From JADFMN01 sp964529975 (GTDB lineage: Bacteria > Armatimonadota > Fimbriimonadia > Fimbriimonadales > Fimbriimonadaceae): a DNA stretch of 32,572 nt. Of the stretch, positions 21,056 through 30,686 are shown one piece after another. Location of the stretch: positions 1 to 32,572 of the forward strand of contig CAZGXW010000027.1 in NCBI GenBank assembly GCA_964529975.1, given 5' to 3'. Positions within the stretch are counted from its first letter, which is position 1. Each line of letters starts with the position of its first letter. A program made the translations under genes and the position numbers. The notes beneath the pieces are model-generated. The model made no database searches, was not told the origin of the DNA, and saw nothing but the letters and a program-made list of their open reading frames with translations.

Positions 21056-24000
21056 GTGAATCGGCGAGAGGAGGAGGTCGGCTCGACCCCAATCGTTTGC
21101 GCGATTGGGGTGGGGATTCTCGTCGTCGGCGGATTAGTCCTTGCCCTCATGGTCTGGTTCCCGGCAATCGTGCCGCCTAAGGTCAGCGCAAGTGCGGTCG
21201 CGCTTCCGCTTCTCCCTGCTCTTGTGGCCGCGCTCGGCATGGCGGTCCTCTCGATCGGTCTTCGTGGTCGATCTACCGCCTTTCTATGGCTAGGTCGAGC
21301 CCTGGCTGTCGGAATCGTCGCGACCTGCATCACGGCCATGGTCGTCGGCGAGGCCGGTCTTGGCGGCGCATTGCTGCTCGCTCGCCCTGTTGGAGATGGG
21401 GTTCTTACCAGCCTGGCGCTTCGCGCCGACCTCTGGTTGCTCCTCGGTGCGTTGAGCGTTGGTGTCAGCTCGATCGCGCGAGGGGCCCTCGTTGACGCTT
21501 TGAACGCGACCTTGCTGTTCGCAGGTGTCACGCTCGCCTACGTCTTCGTATTGATCTATGGTCTTCTCGGCGACATCGACCTGGTCATGATTGGGCAGTT
21601 GGCCATGACGGTCACGAACTATTCCATCGCCACACCGCTGCTTTACTCCCGCGCATTTACGGTTCCGTTGAGTGTCTCGGCGCTGTTGGCTCCTGCGTTG
21701 CCCGTGCTCGGGGCATTGGTCTATGTGTTATCGCCTTCCGGCCAAGAGTGGCCGGTGCTCGTTGTTGGATCGATGGGCGTGCTCTTGACTGGAGTTGTCG
21801 TTGCCACGTCCGTGCGCGAGGCAGGCAAGAACAGGCTTGAACTACAACGGCTGAAGGCCGACGCGTTGGAAGCATCGCGCATCCACGGAATCTTGGAGCG
21901 AGTCGGATCATTCGGTGCTTGGAGGTTTGATCCGGTGTCCGGAAGAATCGAAGGGAGTCTAAGCCTAGGCATCGTCGTGGGCTCGGACCTCAATAAGATC
22001 GATGATGTCAAGAGGCTGTTCCGCCAAGGAGACCATGACGAGATCGAGAGGTGGTTCGATGAAGTCTCCCGGACGAACGGTGTCCACTCGCTGACCAAGC
22101 GAACCGTAGAGGGAAGCCCAAGGTGGCTCGAATTCACTGCGCAGCGCTCGTTCATCGAAGGAAACGGCGACGAAGTGTGGGGCGTGGTGCGCGACGTCAC
22201 AGATGGACGGGGGCGCTTGGAGAAGACTGAGCGAGACCTCGCACTCATTCGAGCGGTCGCGTCAAAGGTGCCTGACGTCGACTTCGTCTACGACTTGAAG
22301 TCGCGCACTTACACGTACTCGAGCCGTCCAATAGGAAGCCTTCTCGGAAGACCCGACGAGTCCGGTGGAACCACGCTCGAGGACTCAGTTCTTCCTGATG
22401 ACGCGGATCTCTTGCTTGCCCACATCCAGCGGGTCAATCGGGCGCACGAAGATGCGATTTGTGAGGTCGACTTCCGTGCTGTGCATGCCGATGGGAGAAC
22501 GGTCTGCCTGAGAAGCAGGGCTTGCGTGTTCGAACGGGACTCAAACTCGAACCCCGTTCAAGTCTTCGGAACGTGCCAAGACGTGACAAAGGAGTGGGAA
22601 GCAAGAACCCTTCTCGCCGAGGCGCAAGCCCGGTTCGAACGCGTGTGTGCGAAGTCGCCGGGGGCCATTTATCAGTTCAAGATCGACGCGAGCGGCGAAG
22701 TGTCGTTCCCTTACTTCAGTCCGTCGGTCAGCGACCTCCTGGGAATCGATGCAGAGACGATACGAGAGCACCCGGACCGTGCTTTCGCCCTTGTCCACCC
22801 TGAAGACCACCCCGGACTGATGCACCGTATTGAGGAGTCCCGAACAACCTTGGCGGATTTCGGGTGGATTGGTCGCCTTGTCAGGCCGGACGGCAGGACA
22901 GCGTGGCTCCAAGCTGCTTCTCGCCCAACCAGATTGGAGGACGGGTCAACGCTATGGGACGGAATCGCAGTCGATGTGACGGCGACAAAGGAAGCGCTCC
23001 GACAGCTTGAGGAAACTCAGCGACGATTGGACGTGCTCCTTTCCGAGTCGAGGACGGTCATCTATTCATGTCTGCCGAAAAGTCCCTACTCGCTTGAACG
23101 TGTGGCGCCGAACGTCCGATTCGTCCTCGGTTACATTCCAGAACAGGTCGCGGGTCGACCACTCTTCGCAGGAACCTTTGTGCACGAGGACGACGAACCC
23201 GCACTGCGCGCCCACGAAAAGAGGTTTGTCGACCACGGGCATTCCAGGGCGGAGTACCGGCTGCGCGCTCTTAGCGGCGACTATGTTTGGGTGCGCGATG
23301 ACGTCAGGATCGTCGACCGGCCCAATGGTGCTGCGGACGTCGTCGGTGCATGGACGGACATCAGCGAACAGAGGGCGCTTAGCGACCGATGGCACGAGCA
23401 AGAACTCCGCTACCAGACGCTTGCCGCCCAGTTAGACGGAATGGTCGTGGAACTTGTGCTCCATGAAGACGCCCGCCCCGAGTTCCTCTTTGTGAGCCAA
23501 GGATCGTATGCGCTCGTCGGCGTCGCTCCTGAAGAGATTCGAATGCGGCCCGAGGCGTTTCTCCGGCTCATCGACATCGACGATCGGCCCCGCCTCTACC
23601 GAGAACTCCTACGCTCTCAATCGGAGCTGACAGACGTCGCCTGGGAGGGAAGATGCAGCACGGCTTCGGGCAACCTAGCGTTAGAGTTCTCAGCGAGACC
23701 CTGGCACGACAGGAGCGGCGCGGTCACATGGATCGGGGTCTTCTCAAAGGCCCAGGGACAGAAGGTGCCTGATGTCGTAAAGGACGAGGTGACCTCCGAG
23801 CGAACGCACGCACTGATCGAGGACGCATCGCCGTCACGTCCTCACGATCGAATCCGCAAAGAGCCCCAGAGAGTCTTGATCATTGCTTCCGGCCAAGGGG
23901 TCGAACGGCTTGGCTTGGACCGGAAAGCCTCGTTCGCGGGTTTTGAGATGACCGTCGCAAACTCCGCGGGTCTCGGCCTTGAGTTGGCCAAGCGCCACAG

Positions 24001-24235
24001 ACCTGGTGCGATTGTGATCGTCGATGACCTGCCGGACGCACAGGCGTCTTGGGTCATTGAGGCCATCAGGTCGGACGACGACCTGGCTAGGGTGCCGACC
24101 ATCGTCATGGAGTCTCAGGCCCGACAACTGGATCGCGGGCGCCTCATGCGGACCGGAGCCACTGCCGTGCTCGCAATCGATGGGCCTGGAAGCGCCCTCT
24201 CGGAGGCAGTTCGGAATGCCCTGGGGACCGGTTAG
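21056..24235 (+). CDS. Polytopic PAS-array sensor with degenerate receiver, no kinase domain
   Basis: A 1,059-residue protein. About residues 12-230 hold seven or eight TM helices (a MASE-like membrane sensor, not matched to a named one). Five PAS domains follow: about 280-390 (FGAWRFDPVSG), 400-515 (VDFVYDLKS), 528-645 (PGAIYQFKI...YFSPSVSDLLG), 655-775 (TVIYSCLP...SGDYVWVRDD) and 782-900. The last ~120 residues fold-match a receiver (VLIIASGQG...AIVIVDDLP...VPTIVME...GATAVLA) but lack the acidic pair and the conserved Lys. No HisKA, HATPase, GGDEF or EAL is present, so output must go through partners, probably the neighbouring hybrid kinase. GTG 21056 (GGGG 4 nt before) is chosen; ATG 21005 lies inside a dyad and GTG 20978 further up. 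Confidence 0.85.
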   Translation: MNRREEEVGSTPIVCAIGVGILVVGGLVLALMVWFPAIVPPKVSASAVALPLLPALVAALGMAVLSIGLRGRSTAFLWLGRALAVGIVATCITAMVVGEAGLGGALLLARPVGDGVLTSLALRADLWLLLGALSVGVSSIARGALVDALNATLLFAGVTLAYVFVLIYGLLGDIDLVMIGQLAMTVTNYSIATPLLYSRAFTVPLSVSALLAPALPVLGALVYVLSPSGQEWPVLVVGSMGVLLTGVVVATSVREAGKNRLELQRLKADALEASRIHGILERVGSFGAWRFDPVSGRIEGSLSLGIVVGSDLNKIDDVKRLFRQGDHDEIERWFDEVSRTNGVHSLTKRTVEGSPRWLEFTAQRSFIEGNGDEVWGVVRDVTDGRGRLEKTERDLALIRAVASKVPDVDFVYDLKSRTYTYSSRPIGSLLGRPDESGGTTLEDSVLPDDADLLLAHIQRVNRAHEDAICEVDFRAVHADGRTVCLRSRACVFERDSNSNPVQVFGTCQDVTKEWEARTLLAEAQARFERVCAKSPGAIYQFKIDASGEVSFPYFSPSVSDLLGIDAETIREHPDRAFALVHPEDHPGLMHRIEESRTTLADFGWIGRLVRPDGRTAWLQAASRPTRLEDGSTLWDGIAVDVTATKEALRQLEETQRRLDVLLSESRTVIYSCLPKSPYSLERVAPNVRFVLGYIPEQVAGRPLFAGTFVHEDDEPALRAHEKRFVDHGHSRAEYRLRALSGDYVWVRDDVRIVDRPNGAADVVGAWTDISEQRALSDRWHEQELRYQTLAAQLDGMVVELVLHEDARPEFLFVSQGSYALVGVAPEEIRMRPEAFLRLIDIDDRPRLYRELLRSQSELTDVAWEGRCSTASGNLALEFSARPWHDRSGAVTWIGVFSKAQGQKVPDVVKDEVTSERTHALIEDASPSRPHDRIRKEPQRVLIIASGQGVERLGLDRKASFAGFEMTVANSAGLGLELAKRHRPGAIVIVDDLPDAQASWVIEAIRSDDDLARVPTIVMESQARQLDRGRLMRTGATAVLAIDGPGSALSEAVRNALGTG

Positions 24236-24249
24236 TGTAGATGTTTTTG

Positions 24250-24265
24250 TGGACAGATGTGTCCA
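24250..24265 (+). promoter_or_regulatory. Dyad and possible promoter before the hybrid kinase gene
   Basis: TGGACA-GATG-TGTCCA, a perfect 6-4-6 dyad 64 nt before the kinase GTG. Its right arm sits where a -35 would be for a TATCCT -10-like hexamer at 24283-24288 (17-bp spacing). It could be an operator or a weak hairpin after the preceding stop. Confidence 0.45.
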
Positions 24266-24328
24266 ACTATGAGAAAGTTAGTTATCCTTAGTAAAGGTGA
24301 CCGGGTGAGGAGGCCCGAACAATAGGCA

Positions 24329-27151
24329 GTGCGACAGGCTAGCGACCGCAAGAGTGGTTTGAGACGGGGGGCTGGCTTCGCCTTGATCGGCGTCGGCATA
24401 GCCTTGGTCGCCTTCTCCGGCGTGGTCCAGGGGTTCTGGCCCGCCTTGGTCGTGGTGGCGGCGGTAGTTGCCGTGGGGGTGGCTGTGCTGCTGCTCTCCG
24501 GGAGCGATTCGGACCCTGCTGAACCGGGGCACATCAAGTCTGATCCTCCGTTGCTCGAAGAGTTCGGTCTCGGCCTTGTGAATTGGCACGCCAATGTTGG
24601 CAAGGTCGAGGTGAATCCCGTCGCAGCCCGACTCTTGGAATTGAAGGATCTAACTGTTTCAAGCGACAGGCTCCTGTCCCAAGTCGCGCCGACAGACCGC
24701 CAATCGCTCATCGAATCAGTGAATGCCTGCGCTTTTGTAGGCACACCGATCGAAGTGTCCTTTGAAACGACAGGTGCGAGGACGCTCCGTGCCATCGGAG
24801 TCCGTAAAGACGGGAGAGTCGCCTTGCTGCTCGAAGACACATCTGCAACGGTGATCGTTCAGCGGGCAATCGACGAAGTCAAAACTCAATACCAGCGAAT
24901 GGTGGACAACATCCCGGGGGCCGTGTACCAAATGATGCGGTTCCCCGATGGCTCTCGCAAAGTCCCATACATCAGCGTAGGTGTCGAGCAGATATTCGGC
25001 GTGACTGCGGAGCAAGTGTATGCCGACGCAGATCTGCTCATTGAGGCGATCCATCCCGAGGATCGCGTCGAAAAGGAGTTGCTCGCGCAAAAGTCGATGC
25101 AGGAACTTTGCCATTTCGATTGGACCGGCCGAATATCCCGACCCGATGGCGAAGTGCGCTGGATACACGCTCTGTGCATCCCACGTCGGCTTGAGGGAGG
25201 AGTGATCCACTGGGACGGAGTCATCCTTGACGTGACTGCCGAAAAGATGGCCGAGATCGAGCATGTCGGCACAAAGGAACGGCTGGCGTGGCTCCTCAAA
25301 TCGAGTCCTGTCGTTATCTACGCGTGTCGTCCGGAACCACCGTACCAACTCACGTACTTGAGCGACAACGCCGGAGATCTTCTCGGTCTCGATCTCCACG
25401 GGTATATGACAGACCCGCACTTCTGGCAGAAACGGATCCATCCCGACGATGACGCTCTCAACCTCGAGATTCTCGACGAGATCGGCGACGGCGGCCATAG
25501 AACGATCGAGTACAGGTTCCAGGCTCAAAGCGGCGAGTACATTTGGATTCGAGACGAGATGAGGCTAGTAGTCGAGAACGGCAAGCGAGAAATCGTCGGA
25601 ACCGTTGTCGATGTCACGGAGAGGCGCCAGGCACAACAGGCTCGGCGGGAGAGCGATGAGCGGTTCCGCGCGATGAGCAACGCTTCGCCGCTCGGCATCT
25701 TCGTTATTGGCGAGGAAAGTCAGGTCGTCTATGCCAACGCGACGCTTGCAGAGATTCTAAACGCACCTCAAGACGCGCTGCTCAAATCAGGGCTGTTCGA
25801 ACTTGTCTATTCTGAAGACCGCTTGCGCGTCGACGAGCGTATCTCTGAGGCGCTCCGAAGGCACGAACCCACGTCCGTGCAGTGCCGGTTCACACTAGAG
25901 GGGAGGGAAGCGATCTGGTGCACGATCAAAACCGCCCCACTGTTTGGCGCGGGCCTGGTCGGAACGGTGGAAGACGTCACCGAGCGGCACGAACTTGAAC
26001 TGCAGTCCGAGCAGGCGAGGATCGAGGCGGAGCGTGCAAACCGCGCCAAGAGCGCCTACCTGTCTAGGATCAGCCATGAGTTGAGGACTCCCCTCCATGC
26101 GATCATGGGGTTTGCCCAGTTGCTTGAGATCAGCAGGCTTGACCAAGACCAAAAGGAGAGCGTCGAACAGATCCTCGCAGGCGGGCGCCACCTCGTCTCT
26201 TTGATCAACGACGTGCTGGACATTGCTCGCGCGGAGAGCGGGGAACTTCACGTCGGGTGCGTCCCGATCTCACTAAAGCATGTGATCGACGAGGCGGTGA
26301 GCTTGTTGTCTCCGCTCGCCCGCGACAAAGGCGTCCTCGTCGACGTCAAAGTTCGAGAGCGCGACGCTGTCACTGTCCTTGCGGATAAGAAGCGTCTGCT
26401 CCAGATCGTTCTCAACCTGTTGGCCAACGCGATCAAGTACAACAAGCGAGAGGGGTCCGTGATCGTCACCTGTGAGCAGCGGTCCGACGGCTACATCGAT
26501 CTCGTTGTGCGTGACACAGGGTCTGGAATCCCCGTGGACAAGTTCGAGAGGCTCTTCACGCCGTTCGACAGACTTGGAGCCGAGGAGTCCAGCGTCGAGG
26601 GGAGCGGCCTCGGCCTGATACTGACCAAGAGGCTCACGGAAGCGATGGGAGGCAACTTACGGCTTGACTCAGACGTCCGTACGGGAACAGTGGCCACGGT
26701 CTCCCTGCGCTCGTCCGTACCTGCACCTATGGACCATGCAGTGGTGAAACTGCCGACCATCGAGAGGCCAGCGAGAAGAGGCACCAGGAGGCTGCTTGTC
26801 GTCGAAGACCATGAGCCCAGCCTCAAACTCATGGAAGGCGCCCTGATAGATTACGACGTCGAATTCGTCCGCAAAGGCCGACATGTGGTCGAACGTGCGC
26901 TCGAATCTTCCCCCCAGTTGATCTTGCTCGACGCCAATCTGCCCGACGTCGCCGGGATCGCATTACTTGAGGAGATCAAACGAAACCCGTTCGTCTGCAA
27001 GTGCCCGGTTATCATTGTGAGTGCGGACGCCGAGGCAAAGACAAGGGATCGGTTCCTGGGCGCTGGGGCAGCCGCCTATGTCGAGAAACCCATGGACGTG
27101 CACGCGCTGTTGCGCACGATCGAAGATGTGTTGGCGGAGGTAAGCGTATGA
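24329..27151 (+). CDS. Hybrid sensor histidine kinase (TM-PAS4-HisKA-HATPase-REC)
   Basis: A 940-residue protein. Two TM helices span about residues 12-55. A degenerate PAS (about 72-180) and three clear PAS domains follow (190-312 PGAVYQM; 317-432 VVIYACRP...SGEYIWIRDEM; 440-560 SPLGIFVIGEE). Then come HisKA with SHELRTPLHAIMGF (His583), HATPase with NLLANAIKYN, DTGSGIP and GSGLGLILTKRL, and a complete receiver (LLVVEDHEP, phospho-acceptor Asp868, SAD, Lys in VEKP). The two central PAS domains are paralogous to PAS3-PAS4 of the upstream protein. No HPt is present. The start GTG 24329 follows an in-frame stop by two codons; AGGAGG at 24308-24313 is 15 nt away, which is long. It overlaps the next gene by ATGA. 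Confidence 0.95.
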   Translation: MRQASDRKSGLRRGAGFALIGVGIALVAFSGVVQGFWPALVVVAAVVAVGVAVLLLSGSDSDPAEPGHIKSDPPLLEEFGLGLVNWHANVGKVEVNPVAARLLELKDLTVSSDRLLSQVAPTDRQSLIESVNACAFVGTPIEVSFETTGARTLRAIGVRKDGRVALLLEDTSATVIVQRAIDEVKTQYQRMVDNIPGAVYQMMRFPDGSRKVPYISVGVEQIFGVTAEQVYADADLLIEAIHPEDRVEKELLAQKSMQELCHFDWTGRISRPDGEVRWIHALCIPRRLEGGVIHWDGVILDVTAEKMAEIEHVGTKERLAWLLKSSPVVIYACRPEPPYQLTYLSDNAGDLLGLDLHGYMTDPHFWQKRIHPDDDALNLEILDEIGDGGHRTIEYRFQAQSGEYIWIRDEMRLVVENGKREIVGTVVDVTERRQAQQARRESDERFRAMSNASPLGIFVIGEESQVVYANATLAEILNAPQDALLKSGLFELVYSEDRLRVDERISEALRRHEPTSVQCRFTLEGREAIWCTIKTAPLFGAGLVGTVEDVTERHELELQSEQARIEAERANRAKSAYLSRISHELRTPLHAIMGFAQLLEISRLDQDQKESVEQILAGGRHLVSLINDVLDIARAESGELHVGCVPISLKHVIDEAVSLLSPLARDKGVLVDVKVRERDAVTVLADKKRLLQIVLNLLANAIKYNKREGSVIVTCEQRSDGYIDLVVRDTGSGIPVDKFERLFTPFDRLGAEESSVEGSGLGLILTKRLTEAMGGNLRLDSDVRTGTVATVSLRSSVPAPMDHAVVKLPTIERPARRGTRRLLVVEDHEPSLKLMEGALIDYDVEFVRKGRHVVERALESSPQLILLDANLPDVAGIALLEEIKRNPFVCKCPVIIVSADAEAKTRDRFLGAGAAAYVEKPMDVHALLRTIEDVLAEVSV

Positions 27152-28200
27152 TCAAGATCGACGAAGACCTGCGAGGAATGCACGTCGTCGTCATCGACGA
27201 CGAGGTCGTGAATCGGCGGCTGATGCAACGGATCCTGGAGGAGTCCGGGTTCCGACAGATAACACTGATCGCTGACTCGATGGAGATTGGCATTCTCGCA
27301 GAGATCAATCCTGACGTGATCTGCCTCGACTTGCACATGCCGGCAAAGGACGGCTTCACGGCGCTTCAAGAAATACGCGACACGATGCCGCAACTGAAGC
27401 AGGTTCCCGTCCTCGTGTTCACGGCAGACGTTTCGATCCCCTCGCGCCAGCGCGCGCTCGAACTCGGTGCGAACGACTTCTTGAACAAGCCTGGTGAGGC
27501 GATTGAGATCGTCCTCAGGGTCCGCAACTTCTTGCGAACGCGCAAGCTGTACAAGGAGCTCGAGAGGTATAGCCTCGACCTCGAGAGCAAGGTCAAGCGC
27601 CGCACAATGGAGCTTTATGAGGCGACCGAAGACTGCCTTTGGCGCCTAGCGCGGGCATCGGAGTACCGGGACGACGATACGGGCGAGCACACGATCCGGG
27701 TCGGCGTGATCTCATCCCGCATCGCGGACAGACTGGGGCTCGATCCGGAAGAAGTCGACATGATCCGGCGCGCCGCGCCTTTGCACGACATTGGGAAGAT
27801 CGGCATCCCAGACTCGATCCTCTTGAAACCGGGCAAACTGACGTCCGAAGAGTTCGCGGTTATGCGCTCGCACGTGAAGATCGGTGCTTCGCTCCTTGCA
27901 GGCTCCAGTTCCAAGTTGATGCTGATGGCGGAGAAGATCGCGCTGTCGCACCACGAGCGATGGGATGGAACCGGCTATTCGATGGGGCTCAAGGGCGATG
28001 AGATCCCGCTTCCCGGGCGCATCGTTGCCGTGGCAGACGTGTACGACGCGTTGACCCACGACAGACCGTACAAGCAGGCGTGGCCAGCGGACAAGGCCGT
28101 CGCAGAAATCAAGAGCCAGTCGGGCAAGCACTTCGACCCCCAAGTGGTCGACGCCTTTGTCCAGGTTGTGAACTCTGCCGAAAAAGACGTCGCCGTCTAG
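27148..28200 (+). CDS. Response regulator with HD-GYP-type output domain (GYS variant)
   Basis: A 350-residue protein. Residues 8-130 are a receiver (VVVIDDEVVN, phospho-acceptor Asp61, TAD, Lys in NKPG). A coiled-coil linker (KELERYSLDLESKVKRR) leads to an HD-GYP domain (about 165-345): EHTIRVG, LHDIGKIGIPD (HD at 213-214), MRSHVKIG, ALSHHERWDGTGY and IVAVADVYDALTHDRPYK. HD-GYP proteins hydrolyse cyclic di-GMP. Here the signature tripeptide is GYS (276-278), not GYP, while the metal-ligand residues look intact, so activity is likely but not certain. ATG 27148 overlaps the kinase stop (ATGA) with GGAGG 7 nt upstream, so it is the probable output of that kinase. The stop shares CTAG 28197-28200 with fbaB. 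Confidence 0.95.
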   Translation: MIKIDEDLRGMHVVVIDDEVVNRRLMQRILEESGFRQITLIADSMEIGILAEINPDVICLDLHMPAKDGFTALQEIRDTMPQLKQVPVLVFTADVSIPSRQRALELGANDFLNKPGEAIEIVLRVRNFLRTRKLYKELERYSLDLESKVKRRTMELYEATEDCLWRLARASEYRDDDTGEHTIRVGVISSRIADRLGLDPEEVDMIRRAAPLHDIGKIGIPDSILLKPGKLTSEEFAVMRSHVKIGASLLAGSSSKLMLMAEKIALSHHERWDGTGYSMGLKGDEIPLPGRIVAVADVYDALTHDRPYKQAWPADKAVAEIKSQSGKHFDPQVVDAFVQVVNSAEKDVAV

Positions 28201-29267
28201 GCGACGGTGACTTTCTCACACAGGTACACGTCTTGTATCGCGTTCAAGAGCGCGACGCCGTCTTTCATGGGCTTTTGGAACGCCTTTCGCCCGGAGATCA
28301 GACCGGTCCCTCCCGCGCGCTTGTTGATGACCGCCGTCTTGACCGCGTCTTGGAGGTCGTTCGATCCGCTTGCTCCACCAGAATTGATCAATCCTGAGCG
28401 CCCCATATAGCAGTTCGCAACTTGGTAGCGACAGAGGTCGATGGGATGGTCAGAGGTCAACTCGCTATAGATGCGCTCGTCGAGCTTCCCGTAGGAGGAG
28501 CCGCCGGTGTTTAGGGCCTTGAACCCGCCATTGTTCTCAGGCATCTTCTGCTTGATGATATCGGCCTCGATCGTCACGCCGAGGTGGTTGGCCTGGCCGG
28601 TGAGGTCGGCGCTGACGTGGTAGTCCTTGTCCTTCTTGAAGTCCGGGTTTCGCAGGTAGCACCACAGGACGGTGACCAAGCCGAGTTCGTGGGCAAGCGC
28701 GAACGCCTCACTGACCTCCACGATCTGTCGTCCTCCCTCGTCGCTTCCAAAGTAGATCGTCGCGCCGACCGCAGCAGCCCCCATGTTCCAGGCCTGTTCG
28801 ACTTGTCCAAACATGATCTGGTCGAATTTGTTCGGGTACGTGAGCAGTTCGTTGTGGTTCAGCTTGACGATGAACGGGATCTTGTGCGCCCACTTTCTAC
28901 TGCAGGAACCGAGCACACCGAGCGTCGAGGCCACGGCATTACAGCCCCCTTCGTACGCGAGTTCGACAATGCGCTCCGGGTCGAAGTAGTCTGGGTTCTT
29001 GGCGAAACTCGCGCCGCCGCTGTGTTCGATCCCCTGGTCGACCGGCAAGATGCTCAGAAAGCCAGTCCCAGCCAGTCTGCCGTTGGCGAAAAGGGACTGA
29101 TAGTTGCGTATGGTCGGGGTGTTCCTGTCGGTGATAGCCACGACCCGATCCACGAAGTCCGGGCCTGGAAGGTGGAGCCTTGACTTGTCGATCGTCTTGC
29201 ACTGGTGATCGAGGAGGCTCCGATTCTCCTCCCCGAGGATCCTCGCGATCTCGTCTATGCCGCTCAT
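28197..29267 (-). CDS. fbaB: Class I fructose-bisphosphate aldolase
   Basis: A 356-residue protein closely matching the E. coli FbaB (DhnA-type) pattern as I recall it: LPGPDFVDRV, NGRLAGTGFLSILPVDQGIEHSGGASFA, VKLNHNELLTYPN, MGAAAVGATIYFGS, YHVSADLTGQANHL, IKQKMPENNGG (the Schiff-base Lys region), NCYMGRSGLINSGG and AVINKRAGGTGLISGRKAF. It cleaves or condenses fructose 1,6-bisphosphate in glycolysis/gluconeogenesis. ATG 29267 (MSGIDEIARILGEE) gives the family N-terminus; ATG 29282 would add five residues (MAGIA). The longer open frame upstream is antisense to the TolC start region and is rejected. No clear SD. Convergent with the HD-GYP gene, divergent from tolC-like. Confidence 0.96.
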   Translation of the reverse strand: MSGIDEIARILGEENRSLLDHQCKTIDKSRLHLPGPDFVDRVVAITDRNTPTIRNYQSLFANGRLAGTGFLSILPVDQGIEHSGGASFAKNPDYFDPERIVELAYEGGCNAVASTLGVLGSCSRKWAHKIPFIVKLNHNELLTYPNKFDQIMFGQVEQAWNMGAAAVGATIYFGSDEGGRQIVEVSEAFALAHELGLVTVLWCYLRNPDFKKDKDYHVSADLTGQANHLGVTIEADIIKQKMPENNGGFKALNTGGSSYGKLDERIYSELTSDHPIDLCRYQVANCYMGRSGLINSGGASGSNDLQDAVKTAVINKRAGGTGLISGRKAFQKPMKDGVALLNAIQDVYLCEKVTVA

Positions 29268-29412
29268 TGCGATGCCCGCCATGCCGACCCCATTCTGGCA
29301 TGGGTCCAGTCCAGGGGTCGTAGGCGTTTGGGGCCGTAGGCTGAAACGGGTTGGGGCGAGGGGGTGTAATACCTGTCCGGTGGCAGTCACTGCCGCCGGT
29401 GTGGTCGGGGTC

Positions 29413-30686
29413 ATGCGAGCGTCGGTTTCTTCTCTTGTGTTCTTTGTCGCCGTTGCGTCTGTGTGCGCACAAGACTTGACGATTGAGCGCGCCCTTCAAC
29501 TGGCGCGCGCCAACAACGGGGACGTTGTGGCCGCGACGCTGCAATACGAGGCCAGCCGCTCGTCCGCGAGGGCAGCATACGCGTCCTATTTCCCAACAGT
29601 GACCCCCTCGTTCCAATACGACACCACTCGCACGGATACCTACACGGGCCCGTTTAAAGGACTCTTCAACGACAACTCGAGCACATCGCAGATAACTGCG
29701 TCCTGGCTCATCATCGACAGCGGGTTCCGCGAGGCGAACTACCGCCGCAGCGCCCTCTCTCGGGACATCTCGGAACAGACTGCCCTCCAAACTCTCCGAA
29801 CCGTCCTCTTCAACGTCCACAGTTCGTTTTTCGAGGCGCTCAGGTCGGAGGAGATCCACAAGGTCCGGCTATCTCAGTTGGAGCGGGCCATCGAGATCGA
29901 GAAGCAGGCCAAAGAGTTCGCAGAGACTGGGGCTGGCGCGAAGAAAGACGTCTTGCAGGCGACGGCGGATATGTTGAACTCACGAGCGTCGGAGCTCGCG
30001 GCACGAAACGGAGCGAACACGTCTTTGGCGTTCTTGAAGGCGGTCCTCGGCGTCCCCGAGCGCGACGAACTCGGCAACCTCGTTCCGCCCCAAGACCGAC
30101 CGTCGTTCACAGACTATTCGCTCGAGGACGCGCTGAAGGACGGAATGGAGAACCGGCCCGACCTTGTCGCCCAGCGCATTCGCGTGGAAGCGCAGGAGGT
30201 CTCGGTCCGGCTGACGAGGCTGGATGGCGGACTGTCTTGGTCCCTCGATGCGGTCCATACGCGCGCATTCTCGCCCGATCCCTTCGACCGGTCTGCGCTG
30301 GTCTTCCAGGTCTCAATCCCGTTGTACGACGGCTCGAGGTCAAAGGAGAACGTCCGGGCCTCCAAACTCGGACTAGACGCAGAGCGCGCGGCCCTCTCCC
30401 AGTCTGAGCGGAACGCCATTGCGGAGATCGAGTCTGCTTACAAGGAGTACGCGCAGAACATTGAACGCTTAGAAGCCTCGACCATCGCCCTCGAAGCCGC
30501 AAAGATAAACTATCAGGCGGCATTTGACTCTCGTCAGGAGGGCGCCGGTGACTTGATCGAAGTCCTCACTGCGCAGGTCAGCCTGACGACTGCCGAGTCG
30601 AACTATATCGAGGCGTTCTACGACACCTTGACGAGTCGCGTGCGGCTTCTGCTGGTGACTGGAAAGCCGCTTCCAGGAGAGGGCGA

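Noticed and set aside
20836..21531. Upstream extension of the lpdA reading frame by 232 codons
   Set aside because: The extension is Arg/Ala/Pro/Thr-rich, antisense to the PAS gene, crosses the dyad region and has no relation to E3 proteins; ATG 20835 gives the family N-terminus.
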